Positions 48,895 to 60,602 are shown, counted from the first letter of the stretch. The stretch is DNA of 64,000 nt from Actinostola sp. cb2023 (GCA_033675265.1 JAUJYZ010000509.1:186001-250000), one strand, 5' to 3'. Notes: generated by a model from the sequence alone, not told the origin. Numbers and translations: made by a program.

Positions 48895-49207
48895 CAATTG
48901 CAAGTACTTTACACAAGCATTGATCCCTTAGAAGATGATGGTGATTCTGGGATCACACACTTCAGTAATGTACGCTCCATGATTCTAGATATTTTTCCTG
49001 GGTAATAAAGCTCCCACTATATATGTACTGATATAAATATATTAGAAATGATGGCGACATTTCGTTGTCGACTAGGCACCATTATAAAGCGAAATGAGTT
49101 GAAATGCCAGTGTCATCAGGATATAACTGTAAATTAGCATAACACTACAGTACAAACCATATATCCATGAAATAGTACTTAAATCTAAATAGTACTAACT
49201 AGTGTTA

Positions 49208-49996
49208 GAGTGGTTTTCATAAACCCGTGAAATACATGTTAGCGTAAAACGCTTTATTACTCCGTAATTCCATTGTTTTCTTTTGTGTTTATGGCTATTT
49301 ATCATTCGACTCATTTCTATCCGCAGTTCTGATTGGCTGAAAGACCTGCAAATAACTGCGTACAAATAACGGTCTGAGCATGCGCAGTGAAGATTAAGCA
49401 ATGTTCGCTGCAAATAACGGTCTGAGCATGCGCACTTAATCGATCATTCACAGTGTAAACATGGCAGCTCGTTTTACAATATTTTTTCTTGATGTTTATA
49501 TTCAATAAATTCCTTATTGATAGAAATGAGTCGAATGATAAAACAATTATTGAACTCGGTTATTGCAAAATATCGTGATTTTGTCAGTGGCTCGCAGATT
49601 AATTATTTGCCTCTGCCTTCGGCATCGGCAAATAATTAATCTGCTCGCCACTGAAAAATCACGATATTTTGCTCAACCTCGTCCAATAATTGCTTAATAT
49701 TACGCATAGTTTTTATATCGACATATATTTTTTATTATATATTATAAATTACACTTAGTCACTATTTATGTTACTTTTCTGCATATAGGGTATTTTCTTG
49801 TTTGTTATTTTATTCTGATAATCTATTCTTGTAATACTTAATATTATTTATTATTATTATTTATAGGGATATTTTTATGGGTGGGGTAGATAGGTGTCTC
49901 CAATTAGTTTCTTGTAAACTAGAAAACATGACACGTTAATAAAGTTATTATTATTGACTAATACGAATTGTTTCACGGGTTTATGAAAACCACTCT
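49208..49996. mobile_element. TA-flanked element with GAGTGGTTTTCATAAACCCG ends
   Basis: Mirrored ends of about 28 bases, TA at 49206-49207 and 49997-49998. Inside are a palindrome (49551-49690, loop CTGCCTTCGGC) and, near the right end, text ending in TTAATAAAGTTATTATTATT that looks like a LINE 3' tail. Its flanks (about 49050-49200 and 50000-50370) also mirror each other, so it interrupts an older palindromic element. Confidence 0.6.
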
Positions 49997-51531
49997 ATTT
50001 CGATTGTTTTCTATTGTCCTATTACTGCTATTTAGTACTAATTATTTAGTACTGTTTCATGGATATAGAGTGCAATTTAGAAAAGCTTGAAAACTAAATA
50101 ACTAATTAGTACTAAATAGCACTGATGAAACAATAGAAAACAATAGAGATAACACTATTTAGTACTATTTAAAATTAGTACTATTTCACACTTTTCTAAA
50201 TTGCACTCTATGGTTAATTACACTCTAAGTAAATATGATTACAAGGACCAAACTATTTACTTAGTGTTATGCTAATTTACAGTTATACCCTGATGACACT
50301 GACTTTTCAACTCATTCAGTCGCTTGATGATGGTGCATAGTCGACTCCAAAACGTTGTTGCTGGTCCCTGCCGAAAACCCATTATTTCACTGTATCTAAA
50401 CCCTCTATAAGACGGACACCTCTCTAAGACGGACAACGGACACTTTTTAAATTAGTTTTGGTTCAAAATAGGTAAAAAAACTCCCTATAAGACGGACACT
50501 AGCCGGATGTTTGATACTAAAGGTAATGACAGAAAACAAACAGATCACGTGTAGTGTGTCATACAGTAAATGTAAACTACTTTTAATAGAATTACACACA
50601 AAATGTCCTTGTCCCATTAACTGCTTGAGTAAAAAAATACCACCACGGTAGCACTTGTTGCTTTAGTTAATGGTGTCAAATTGCGGTACGGTTCATACTC
50701 ACTGCTGTGCAGTAATGATACCGTGCCGTATCCAAGCATTCTGATTGGTTGAGCAACAATTTTGCGTACTGCGATTGGTTGAATACAATATCTTTGATTT
50801 TGTACCGTGACTGTAAAAACAACTCTATGTACTTCTAAATCGCTACATGTACTATATATGGTATGGCACCCTTGTCCCACTGTCCCAAGTTCAGTTGATG
50901 CTTCCAAGTAGTTTTTAGTGAGGCTATATGTCCTAGTTATAAAATAGATCTCTACTAGCTGGCGGGCGGGGGGGGGGGGTGAGGGTTTTGACATGCCAGG
51001 GGCACACCCCTATCCTAAATTTCCGTGACATGTATTCAGAAAACAAAGTCATAACCATTGAACAAAAGTTCTTCATTTGGAAGATGATGGTTGGGTGTAG
51101 TAGACCTGGGAAAGTGCATTAATGTTTGGCATGACACTATTATTACCACTGATTCTCAAAATAACCACAATAATTCATCGATATATGAATTATTCAATCC
51201 AGTAATAGTAGTTAAAGGGTTTAGAGATCTTTAGAACTTAGAACGAAGTGTTTGATACACATAGTGAAGAGAAAAATCGGTTACATCAGTTGTGAGGTTC
51301 TAAACTGAAATGTTTGTGCATCCACTGTATTTGTAAAAATGGGATTGATGGACAAAGGCTGAGTGACTGTCATTTAATTTGGAGATACATACACTAAACA
51401 CTTCAAATCTTTTTACTGAATTACATTTCAAAACTTTTAAATTTTAATATACCATAATAAACTTAAAACATAATTATGGTCTAAATTTTTAATAACTTTA
51501 AATCACAGTATGCATAAGTATCAATAATTAA

Positions 51532-53816
51532 GAGTGGATGCCAGTAAGGATCGAGACTAATTCTTCAACTCAAAAAATTTAGGGAAAAATACTAAAAAGT
51601 TCCAGCGATTTTTATTTTAGGAGAAATTTCCAGTTTTTAAAAACCTGTCTGTCGACCAAACATTTTCGGCTAAATAATAAGCCAAATTTGAACAGTCGGT
51701 GTGTGTTCGCCTCTAGCTCTACAACAATGAGATTCAGTACACTGAATAAACGTTTCATGATCTTTTCTACTGCATAATTTATTTTTCTGTAACTTCTGTA
51801 GTTGTTTTTCAAATTTGGTTTTAAAAAGGTATACTGAGCGCCATAAACGGAACGTTGAAATATAGGCAATGTTTGAGATACGAAAAAGGAATCTGGTTCA
51901 TCAATTTTTGAAGAAAACGCCATGTCCCAGGAAAGCTTCACGTTTGCTCTTTCAGTTTAGAAAGTTTCAAGCTTGGGAATTCAATGTAGCATGTTTGAGA
52001 AATAAAACTATTAGGCTTGGGGCTGCCAAAATTAGCATAATTTTCGTCCTGTGGCGGACATTTTTGTCGTCAAAACACAAAACTTAATTCCAAAACACGA
52101 CTATCTTGCACTTTTAGTTTAAAAACCTGTCTGTCGACCAAACATTTTCGGCTAAATAATAAGCCAAATTTGAACAGTCGGTGTGTGTTCGCCTCTAGCT
52201 CTACAACAATGAGATTCAGTACACTGAATAAACGTTTCATGATCTTTTCTACTGCATAATTTATTTTTCTGTAACTTCTGTAGTTGTTTTTCAAATTTGG
52301 TTTTAAAAAGGTATACTGAGCGCCATAAACGGAACGTTGAAATATAGGCAATGTTTGAGATACGAAAAAGGAATCTGGTTCATCAATTTTTGAAGAAAAC
52401 GCCATGTCCCAGGAAAGCTTCACGTTTGCTCTTTCAGTTTAGAAAGTTTCAAGCTTGGGAATTCAATGTAGCATGTTTGAGAAATAAAACTATTAGGCTT
52501 GGGGCTGCCAAAATTAGCATAATTTTCGTCCTGTGGCGGACATTTTTGTCGTCAAAACACAAAACTTAATTCCAAAACACGACTATCTTGCACTTTTAGT
52601 TGATCGCTGCCAACTGATAACAATCTTGGAGTTAATAAGAGTTATTTTCAACCATATTTGAGCTATTTCAGCCACATAAGCTCCTAAAATAGTGACAATT
52701 AGCATATTCATTGATCAAATATAAACACCGTTTCCGAAAATTGTGGTTCTTCACTCTAAAATGCTTAGAGTTTGCTCCAAATAAGATTTACAAACAATTG
52801 CACTGATTTCTAGTTCAAACTGGCGCTTTATCATGAAGAGTTCGGATATTTTGACACGATGCTCCACTTTGTTGACAAGCCAATTATGTAACGCAATGTA
52901 GCTGCTGCAAGTCACGCTACTGCCCTTCGAATAATTTTTTTGCGGCATGAAATAATAGTTTTAATCATATATAAAATATAATACTAAACAGAATTCATAC
53001 TTGCTTGAATGGGTGGAATTTCGTATAAACGTTGTTTAAACAAAATTCGTATTTTGCTGTTATCTGATCGACCATCTATGCTAATTTTAACTTTTGCGAG
53101 AGTTATTTATGACTATCGAAACAGAAACATTGTTGAAAATCATTCCTATTGACTCGAACATTGTTTTCCATCAGCAGCAATCAACTAAAAATGCAAGATA
53201 GCCGTGTTTTGGCGTTAGGTTTTGTGTTTGGATGACAAAAATGTCCGCCACAGGACGAAAATTATGCTAATTTTGGCAGTGCCAAGCATAATAGTTTTAT
53301 TTCTCAAAAATGCTACATTGAATTCCCAAGCTTGAAACTTTCTAAACTGATAGAACAAACGTGAAGCTTTCCTGGGGCATGGCGTTTTCATCCAAAATTT
53401 ATGTACCAGATTCCTTTTTCGTACCTCAAACATTGCCTATATTTCAACGTTCCGTTCATGGCGCTCAGTATACCTTTTTAAAACCAAATTTGAAAAATAA
53501 CTACAGAAGTTACAGAACAATAAATTACACAGTAGAAAAGACCAAGAAACGTTTATTAAGTGTGCTTAATGTCATTGTTGTAGTTCTAGAGGTGAACACA
53601 CACCGACTGTTCAAAGTTGGCTTATAATTTAGCCAAAAAAATTAAGTAGACAGACGGGTTTTTAAAAACTGGAAATTTCTCCTAAAATAAAAATCGCTGG
53701 AACTTTTTAGTATTTTTCCCTAAAATAGGTTATCGAAAGGGATGATATGGCGAAATAAAATTAAATTCGATTTTTTTGAGTTGAAGAATTAGTCTCGATC
53801 TTACTGGCATCCACTC
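51532..53816. mobile_element. TTAA-flanked palindromic element with internal 482-bp duplication
   Basis: Ends GAGTGGATGCCAGTAAG.. are mirrored and flanked by TTAA (51528-51531, 53817-53820); outside these the bases TAA also match. Long arms of about 600 bases. In the left half a 482-base block is present twice in tandem (about 51630-52110 and 52112-52592), apparently identical; the mirror copy at 53190-53640 is single and diverged. The arms share an ORF of 70-117 codons on each strand, but no known domain is seen. Non-autonomous. Confidence 0.7.
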
Positions 53817-53963
53817 TTAATAATGGTCAACAGTAACAAATGTAGGTATATAGCCCATAGATTTAAACAAGTCTATCCTGTTGGTTCTTACATCTTATTA
53901 CTACATGTACTTTTACTTATGTCATGTTATCAACTCGAACAATGTTTAATAATAATAAACTTT

Positions 53964-56900
53964 TTATGACCTCCCAAAATATGAATTTGCAAATGCAAAG
54001 TCATAAATGTTGAATAACACTTGTTCTTGTGGTACATGTAATTCGATGGCTGAAGCACATCTTGGCAGATGGAGAGTGTTTGCACAAGTGTTTGCAGATG
54101 GTATGAATGACCAACTCCTGTCATCATCTGCTTCAGGAAAATCAATAGTGGGGGATGTGGCAAATCCAAGGACAGGTTCCTCATCAGCACCAGTAACAAA
54201 CTGGAGTATGTGGTTCAATGTGATTGTACTTCTTCGGCCACCTGCTGCTTCACGGCAGTATTTAGTGAATAGTGCATAAGTTGAATTTTCCATTTTTCTG
54301 GAATTTGACCCTTTTTCAGAGAACTTTGGACTCAACAAATAAAGGAGTTTTCTTCTTGATAGGGAACTGGATGAAGGGCGAAGTAAATGCAGAAAGACTG
54401 GAAATGCACAGCCAATTTGAAATAATCCTAGTTCTTTAAAACGTTTTCGTATATTTGCAACACATGGAGAAGGATGTTTAGAAAAGAAAAGTTCTTGCAG
54501 GTGCTCTTCAGTTAAAAATCTTGGGCAAGGACCATTCTGTAACATACTCATTGCCATTATTAGGCCAACTACGGTGTAATCATCTGACATATATTCTTTC
54601 AATCCATTGTCAAAATATGTACTCTTTATTTCTGGAAGAACTAATCTGAAAAATTCCCTCCTTGGACCACCAGAATCTTCAGCTTGCTCTCCATAAAATG
54701 AAACTTCTAGTGTGAGCATTGGATTATCAATAGGCCTGATTTCTTCCAGGGCACTTCCTAAAACATTATGCCGGTTGATAAATATTGCATTGGTGTCACC
54801 CTCCAATAACTCTGCTGGATCTTTTATATCTAAAGATCTTCCAGCAAGTAAAGAACACTGAGCACAACGAAGTATTGCTGCAGGGTTTTCAATGTTTTTT
54901 TGTCTTGCAATAGTCAATACAACAGCCAACAAGATCATTCTTCATAGTAACTGGTAAATGATCTAAAAATAAATAAAAAAAGTCAAACCAAAGGAAAATA
55001 ACACGAGATCAATAATTATATCCTAAACATCTGTACAAAACTGGTGGTCTATGTTAGATTGTATAACAATATTATTGCTGGTTTGTAACCATACATGGTA
55101 CAATCCCCAGAACGACTTGGCAGCCATGTTAAATGACATGGAGGTCAATAGCAAGAGAAGCTAATGAGGAATCCTTTTCCTATCATCCAACATGGTGGTG
55201 ATAGGATAATGTGCAAACAAATAGTGTATAATACTAATATTATATATTGAGAATTAACTGCATGCTCTCAGCCAATCAGATGCGAGATAGTGTTTAAAAT
55301 GTTTAATGTAATATTATTGTACCTTCATTATTTCCAGTGATTTTGTCATTTGTCTCTTCCCTCAAATTTGTGCTTGAGGTTGAAGCCAATTCTGGGGTGA
55401 TTGCAACATCAGTCAAAGATGGCAAAGGACCTAGTATTTTGACAATTATAATTATAATTATTATTTAATAATAGTAATTATTTAATAATAGTACATACAT
55501 CTACAGTGACACCATATAGATCACCATACAGACATATATTATCATTATTATTTATTTCTGGTCTTTAAGTTTAGTTTCCTATTCACAGATGTAGAGCTAC
55601 AATGTAGAAATACTGTGAATAAACCATTATTATTATTATTAGTATATAGAAGATCATGCATGTATATGCAACTGTAACAATATTATTAAAAAACACACAT
55701 ACTGGCATTATTACTTGGCTCTTCAACTTCAATCTTCTCAACAGTTGATTCTTTTGTCTCATCACTTGTCAACTTTGGTGCAGATGTGGTAGTTTCAAAA
55801 GCAGACCTTTCATACTCTTGGCATGGTAACCCAACATGAAACACAGGGACACCAAGATTAGTACTGCTGCTTGACTGACAGCTCACAGCAAAATGTTTGT
55901 TAGGTTATTTTAATGTGGCTAAATGTAATTTAAGCAAAGTAAAGTCAAGACAGTTCTGGCTAGCAATGTGCGAGGTTATATGTAATGTGGGGTCCCCTAT
56001 TGGTTGGCAGGGGCCCCATGTGCTTATTGCACAATCACATTCTTAGCTGATCATAATGTATCAATGAGTGCTTGATTGCAGTATTAGATAAATTGGTTAG
56101 ATAAATATTCCACTGTACTGTGGCAGGGTTGCCATGGTTACCTCCTTGTGCCTGGACATGCAACACCAGCATAACAACCATTATGGCACCTAATCCCATG
56201 CTCATCTACTGGTAAATGAGTTTAATTAACCAATCATTACATACCAGTATTTGTCTTGTTTATCTCAGAATTAATATTCTCAATTTCAAAAGGAGACTTT
56301 TCCAATTCCATTTCTTCCTTGGCCATGTCCTGTATCTCCTCTTCATCCATTGTTCCTTCATCTTCATCTTCTTCATCTGTTATGTCATATGTCTTAAACA
56401 CAATATATATATTTTAAATTACACTTTGCTTTGCATATATTTGCATGTTACTATCAATGAGCCTGAAAAAAAATTACCAAATATAAAATAATTAACCATT
56501 GCATATTCATAACATGCAACACCAGCATAACAACCATTATGGCACCTAATCCCATGCTCATCTACTGGTAAATGAGTTTAATTAACCAATCATTACATAC
56601 CAGTATTTGTCTTGTTTATCTCAGAATTAATATTCTCAATTTCAAAAGGAGACTTTTCCAATTCCATTTCTTCCTTGGCCATGTCCTGTATCTCCTCTTC
56701 ATCCATTGTTCCTTCATCTTCATCTTCTTCATCTGTTATGTCATATGTCTTAAACACAATATATATATTTTAAATTACACTTTGCTTTGCATATATTTGC
56801 ATGTTACTATCAATGAGCCTGAAAAAAAATTACCAAATATAAAATAATTAACCATTGCATATTCATAACTGTATATGCAGGCAACAGCATGGCTTGTCAT

Positions 56901-57609
56901 TTACCTCATATTCACACTTTCTTTTCTTGGTGGGTGGAAGAAGGTCAAGAATGTGCTTACTGGGTCTAATGTATATTGGCCTGTCTTTAAATATCTTCTG
57001 CAACATGAATCCTGATAACTGCTGTCCAGGAGCAAGATTGGGAGGCAGTAACTTGGAATGAACTGTCATTAAAATTTGAATGTCGTCGAATTCTCCAAGT
57101 TTCGTTGGATATAAGGTCTTGAGGTAGTCGCACAGAGTTAAAAAGTCCCACTCCTTACGAATATTAGCCCCAGAGACAATGTGGTTATTTTCAAAAAGCC
57201 AAACGCGAGCGCCTTGACGGGGCACCTTGTCTTCCTCAGGACCACCGAGCAATATTACGTCTTTTACAAAAGTACCACTTGGTTGTTTAGTGCTTTTCTT
57301 GGGTGTCTTTTGCTGTCTTTTACTGCCTCTCATAAAGTTGTATGCCAGTCGGAATTTCGGAGCACTATTTCTGTTGCTGCTTATTTGATTAACTTCACTT
57401 GACGTTGACTGCACGCCGATCGATGAACTGCTAGATGGACTTGTAGTTGTTGATGAACTTGTTCCAGGCTGTGAACTCCCAGTCCTACTTCCCCTATTAA
57501 AAGCTCTTGAAACCTCTTGATTAACTGCATCTCTTTTTTCAGTTTTCTGTTCAAGCTCTTTTCCTAAACTACTAATATTGTCCATAAGTTTTCGAATAAT
57601 ATGATTCAT
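53964..57609 (-). CDS. HECT E3 ubiquitin ligase-like cargo gene of IS3EU-like element
   Basis: Read right to left: exon 1 56905-57609 (Met at 57609), exon 2 in two copies (56601-56748 and 56245-56392), exon 3 from 55703 up to about 55880, exon 4 55323-55430, and HECT exon 53964-54962. Exon 1 has a Ser-rich start and a domain ending 'RPIYIRPSKHI', typical of G2E3-like proteins in fish and invertebrates. The last exon holds the HECT fold: 'VSFYGEQAEDSGGPRREFF', 'LQFVTGADEEPVLGF' and the catalytic Cys in 'SANTCANTLHLP'. Exon 4 and the HECT exon join in phase, but a seven-T run at 54895-54901 (A run on the coding strand) shifts the frame near the start of the HECT exon. The protein would attach ubiquitin to unknown targets; why a transposon carries it is not known. 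Confidence 0.8.
56161..56872. repeat. 356-bp tandem duplication containing an exon
   Basis: 56161-56516 and 56517-56872 look identical. Each copy carries a 148-base acidic exon of the HECT cargo gene with its own splice sites. As 148 is not a multiple of three, using both copies would break the frame; one is presumably skipped. Confidence 0.85.
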
Positions 57610-57749
57610 CTTGCCTGAGCAACAATGGCGTCAAAGCTCGTCAAAGCTCACGCTCACGTGGTAAATCGCTCGCAAAGACCCATGGACTATACAAAGGAAG
57701 CACGCGAAATACATTCTCGCGAACACATTGGGCTTCCTGTGTAATTAGA

Positions 57750-57960
57750 GTCAAGAAACTCGTTGAGAACACTAGAAACTCGTCGAGAAATCACTAGAAA
57801 CTCGTCGAAAAATCATAGAAACTTGTCGAAAAATCAAGAAACTCGTCGAGAAATCACTAGAAACTCGTCGAAAAATCATAGAAACTCGTCGAAAAATCAA
57901 GAAACTCGTCGAGAAATCACTAAAAACTCGTCGAGAAACTCGTCGAGAAATCAAGAAAAC
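57750..57960. repeat. AGAAACTCGTCGAG subterminal repeats (right)
   Basis: Mirror of the left array; about a dozen units, more than on the left. Short ORFs within it on both strands are repeat products. Confidence 0.75.
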
Positions 57961-58135
57961 TCTCTAGCGAAAAATAAAACTCGGACATAAAAATCCGTCT
58001 CGACATCATTTGATGGAACTCGACAGTACACATAGGGACCTCAACAACCAGTATGTGTAATTCAGTACTATAACAAAAACCATTTGAACAGGCAAGTGGA
58101 AACTGAATGCCTTTTGGCAGTAACGGCTTTCCATA

Positions 58136-58492
58136 AACGACCACACAAACTCTTTATTGAGTCGTGATGAGAGATTATAAAGCAGATAATAAATCAGAAC
58201 CAATTTTCTTTTTGCTTTTATTTCCATGTTTCTTGTTGTTGTTTTTTCTTTACTTAATAATGCATTTGTGTATTAAGTTTATTTTTTGGAGACTGTCCGC
58301 AAAAATCTATCCGCAAAAATCTATCCGCAAAAATCTATCCGCAAAAATCTATCCGCAAAAATCTATCCGCAAAAATCTATCCGCAAAAATCTATCCGCAA
58401 AAATCTATCCGCAAAAATCTATATCCGCAAAAATCTATCCGCAAAAATCTATCCGCAATCCGCAGTCCGCACCACGCGTTTTAACGACAGCG
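58136..58492 (-). repeat. Right terminal inverted repeat of element E, outer segment
   Basis: Mirrors 21257-21505. The 14-base unit (ATCCGCAAAAATCT) occurs about 11 times at 58300-58455 against three in the left arm. First six bases are the second AACGAC of the IS3EU-like insertion. Confidence 0.85.
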
Positions 58493-58501
58493 CATAAATT
58501 G

Positions 58502-58747
58502 CAATATTGTGTATTTGATGATTGAATACAGAGTTATACCATGAATATATACTGTGCACGACACATGTACTATAAGTATAATTAATGAATTACTAACAAA
58601 TTCAAATAAATATGAAGATGCAATACTTATTTTGGCTTGGTAATCAATGCAAAACAACAAACTTCGATCATTTTTCAATCACAGTACTCATTACTTAAGT
58701 TATACGGTATTAAAGTCATTGTGGTATCACATTTATAGAATAAGTAC
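58502..58747. other. Intron of the HECT/G2E3-like gene, right of element E
   Basis: AT-rich, no motif seen. Joins the sequence left of 21248 once E is taken out. Confidence 0.5.
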
Positions 58748-59579
58748 CTGAACTAATGTTTCTTCGCTTAGATTTACTTGCAGCGGTCTGATGTATGCTA
58801 AAGCTTGCCCCAGTCTATCTTTTAGATATGGGGCTGTGTAGCCAAAAGCGCCAGGGCGAATCAACACCAGCTCTCTTTGACCCCCACCTGACCCCGAGGC
58901 ACGCAGCACTTCATAGCCACCTGCATCTTTCAGTTTTGGGAACTTTTTTATCAGCTCAGCCTGCAGGTCGTCGTGACTTGCATTCTTGGAGATAGTAATC
59001 TTGCCTTTGCCCAACCCAGCATCTAGTAATGAAAGTAGTCGATCGCGAGATGGTGTCGAATCCTCATTTTGTCCAGAAAGAACACAAAACTCATGAGTCC
59101 AGGTGTCCTTTGGGAAAAATACCTGCTTGGCAGGGACATACCCAGACAGTTTTTGTTCTTTCTGTGGCGTTGGCGTGACACCGTCGAGGAGCACATGCCT
59201 GGAAATCTCTGCCTGAAATTTTAAAAAGTAACTAAAATTAAAAAAGTAATCGGCCTTATGACTATGTATTTCCCTGAGTATCTCGAATAAATAAATAAAG
59301 AGTTATCTACTGAAGACAAATATAGAAAAATAAAACCTTGACTCCGTCAGGCGACAGTAATTTATACAGCGACTAGTCCACCCAGTATTAAAGCTTAATT
59401 TGATTTTTTTTTTTTAATTATCAAAAATCATGCACAGCTGACTGTCCGTACCTGAATTCAAGCGAAGCTTGCACAGAAGCAGATGAAGCTCGATTCTCTG
59501 TTAGGTTAGCTAGTGCTTCTCTAAGAAGCTCTGTTGTTTTGTCAATCTGCCTTTGTTTTTCCGACATTGCTAACAACAT
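58748..59579 (-). CDS. HECT/G2E3-like host gene, amino-terminal exons
   Basis: Exon from Met 59579 (or 59567) down to about 59453, with a helical start (EKQRQIDKTTELLREALANL), then exon 58748-59212. The second exon encodes a compact domain ending 'LGQALAYIRPLQV', the same kind as in exon 1 of the IS3EU HECT cargo gene. It ends at a good donor (CAG then GTACTT). The next exon in order is 21078-21168, beyond element E. The exact border between the first two exons is uncertain: the obvious donor at 59452 does not match in phase, while a weaker GT further on does. Other exons are described at 17685-21168. Likely a ubiquitin-pathway protein if a HECT exon exists elsewhere. Confidence 0.6.
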
Positions 59580-59636
59580 GAGGGAATGCTGCACCCAGCC
59601 ACAACCGCTGACCACAAATGCTCAAAATCGACAACA

Positions 59637-59680
59637 TCGTCCCCAGGGCCATCCGCGTGGCCCTGGGGACGAGGTTGCTA
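59637..59680. other. Short GC-rich hairpin
   Basis: CGTCCCCAGGGCCA and its mirror with a 6-base loop (TCCGCG). It marks the junction between the truncated transposase and the HECT-like gene; may be the end of a MITE. Confidence 0.6.
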
Positions 59681-60602
59681 AATCGACACACCCAATCCAA
59701 TGGTATGCACGGTAAAATTCGGCCTGAGCTTTTCCAGATGGGCGCCGTATCCGATGTATTGTTGCGTCGATGAGTCCTACTGCATTTCTGTAGTGTTTCC
59801 AGTGACCCATGAATGAAGACCACTGCCTGAGATTATGCCATGTGACAAACCTTCGAAAGTGTAGGAATAGAATTGGGATAACATGATAGATTTCCTCATG
59901 AACAGTACTTTTACTTATTTGAAAAATGGTAGCAAGAGTGACATAAGTGGGATATATTCGCAGCCAGATGAGGACGAGAAGAACTCTGTTTCGAACATCT
60001 AGAATACAGAGCCGGCATCTAGCAGAAATCGGCACTCTTGGTATCATGCGGGGCTTGCATACTTCATCAGCTACTGTTTGAACTATGCTATCCATAGAGC
60101 TGGGAGTTTCTCCTGTAAGATACCAGAAGTTTCTGGGATCTCTTTGAAGAAATGTCCACACATCTTTTCCAGTATTTCTGTGAAACATCATTCCCGGAAA
60201 CAGCGCCAGTATAAGAGGTGTACGGTCGGTTAAAATTTGAAGAACAGTGACAATTATCGTTATTACGTTCTGTAGCTGAGGAAAGGGTGGTGGCAAGACA
60301 TTTTCATTCAAGAACTCAAACTTCAGAAAAGTAAAGACAGCTAAAATACTGGCAACTAGGAAATTTGGAAACGGAGGAGGTCCATTCATCATAGTGCTCG
60401 TATTCAATCCGTGAAACAGTGTACACAACTTACATTTTCTCAAACACGATTCTGCTAAAGTCACGAAGTATGCCAAACTACACAGGTTCGCGAGAAGCCG
60501 CATTATTATCTTTTGTTTCGGCTCATGGATAGATCGGCGCGTGAACATAATCCTGCTAGTCACGAAGTATGCCAAACTACGCAGGTTCACGAGAAGCCGC
60601 AT
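59680..60602 (-). pseudogene. DDE_Tnp_4 transposase fragment (Harbinger/ISL2EU-like)
   Basis: A hydrophobic, Pro-rich start is followed by 'LLVLIWLRIYPTYVTLATIFQISKSTVHE' (helix-turn-helix-like lead-in) and 'NAVGLIDATIHRIRRPSGKAQAEFY', which contains the first catalytic Asp of the DDE_Tnp_4 family. The reading ends soon after 'HWIGCVD' in the GC hairpin at 59637-59680, so the remaining catalytic acids are lost. A likely start is the Met of 'MMNGPPPF' near 60390. Bases 60455-60655 hold two copies of a roughly 100-base unit. Divergent from the gene at 60926. Confidence 0.65.

Larger units (their letters stand above)
48895..53960. other. Non-coding middle of the IS3EU-like element with nested repeats
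   Basis: No gene recognised. Holds a large palindromic structure at about 49050-50370, a TA-flanked element at 49208-49996, a hairpin at 49551-49690, a G run near 50970, and a TTAA-flanked palindromic element at 51532-53816. Confidence 0.6.
47126..58135. mobile_element. IS3EU-like DNA transposon with HECT cargo gene
   Basis: Mirrored ends TATGGAAAGCCGTTACTGCC flanked by the 6-bp duplication AACGAC (47120-47125, 58136-58141). The empty site is still seen in the other arm of E near 21500. Inverted ends are about 0.40-0.47 kb (47126-47530 and 57665-58135). The 6-bp duplication and TAY start match what is reported for IS3EU. Two genes point inwards from the ends: a DDE integrase-type transposase (left, plus) and a multi-exon HECT gene (right, minus). 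The middle 5 kb is non-coding with nested palindromic elements. Element size 11.0 kb. Confidence 0.8.
21257..58492. mobile_element. Element E: MULE-type transposon, 37.2 kb including nested insertions
   Basis: Ends mirror each other ([G/C]GCTGTCGTTAAAAC...GTGCGGACTGCGGATTGCGG) and are flanked by a 9-bp duplication CATAAATTG (21248-21256 and 58493-58501), the length usual for MULEs. Left arm is 21257-21608; right arm is 58142-58492 plus about 47013-47125, split by the IS3EU-like element. Taking out the YR region (21609-about 38640), the Kolobok-like element and the IS3EU-like element leaves roughly 4.5 kb with the SWIM/MULE transposase at 39.2-41.7 kb, a normal size for such an element. That the transposase belongs to E is inferred from the size and TSD. 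E lies in an intron of the HECT/G2E3-like host gene. Confidence 0.75.
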
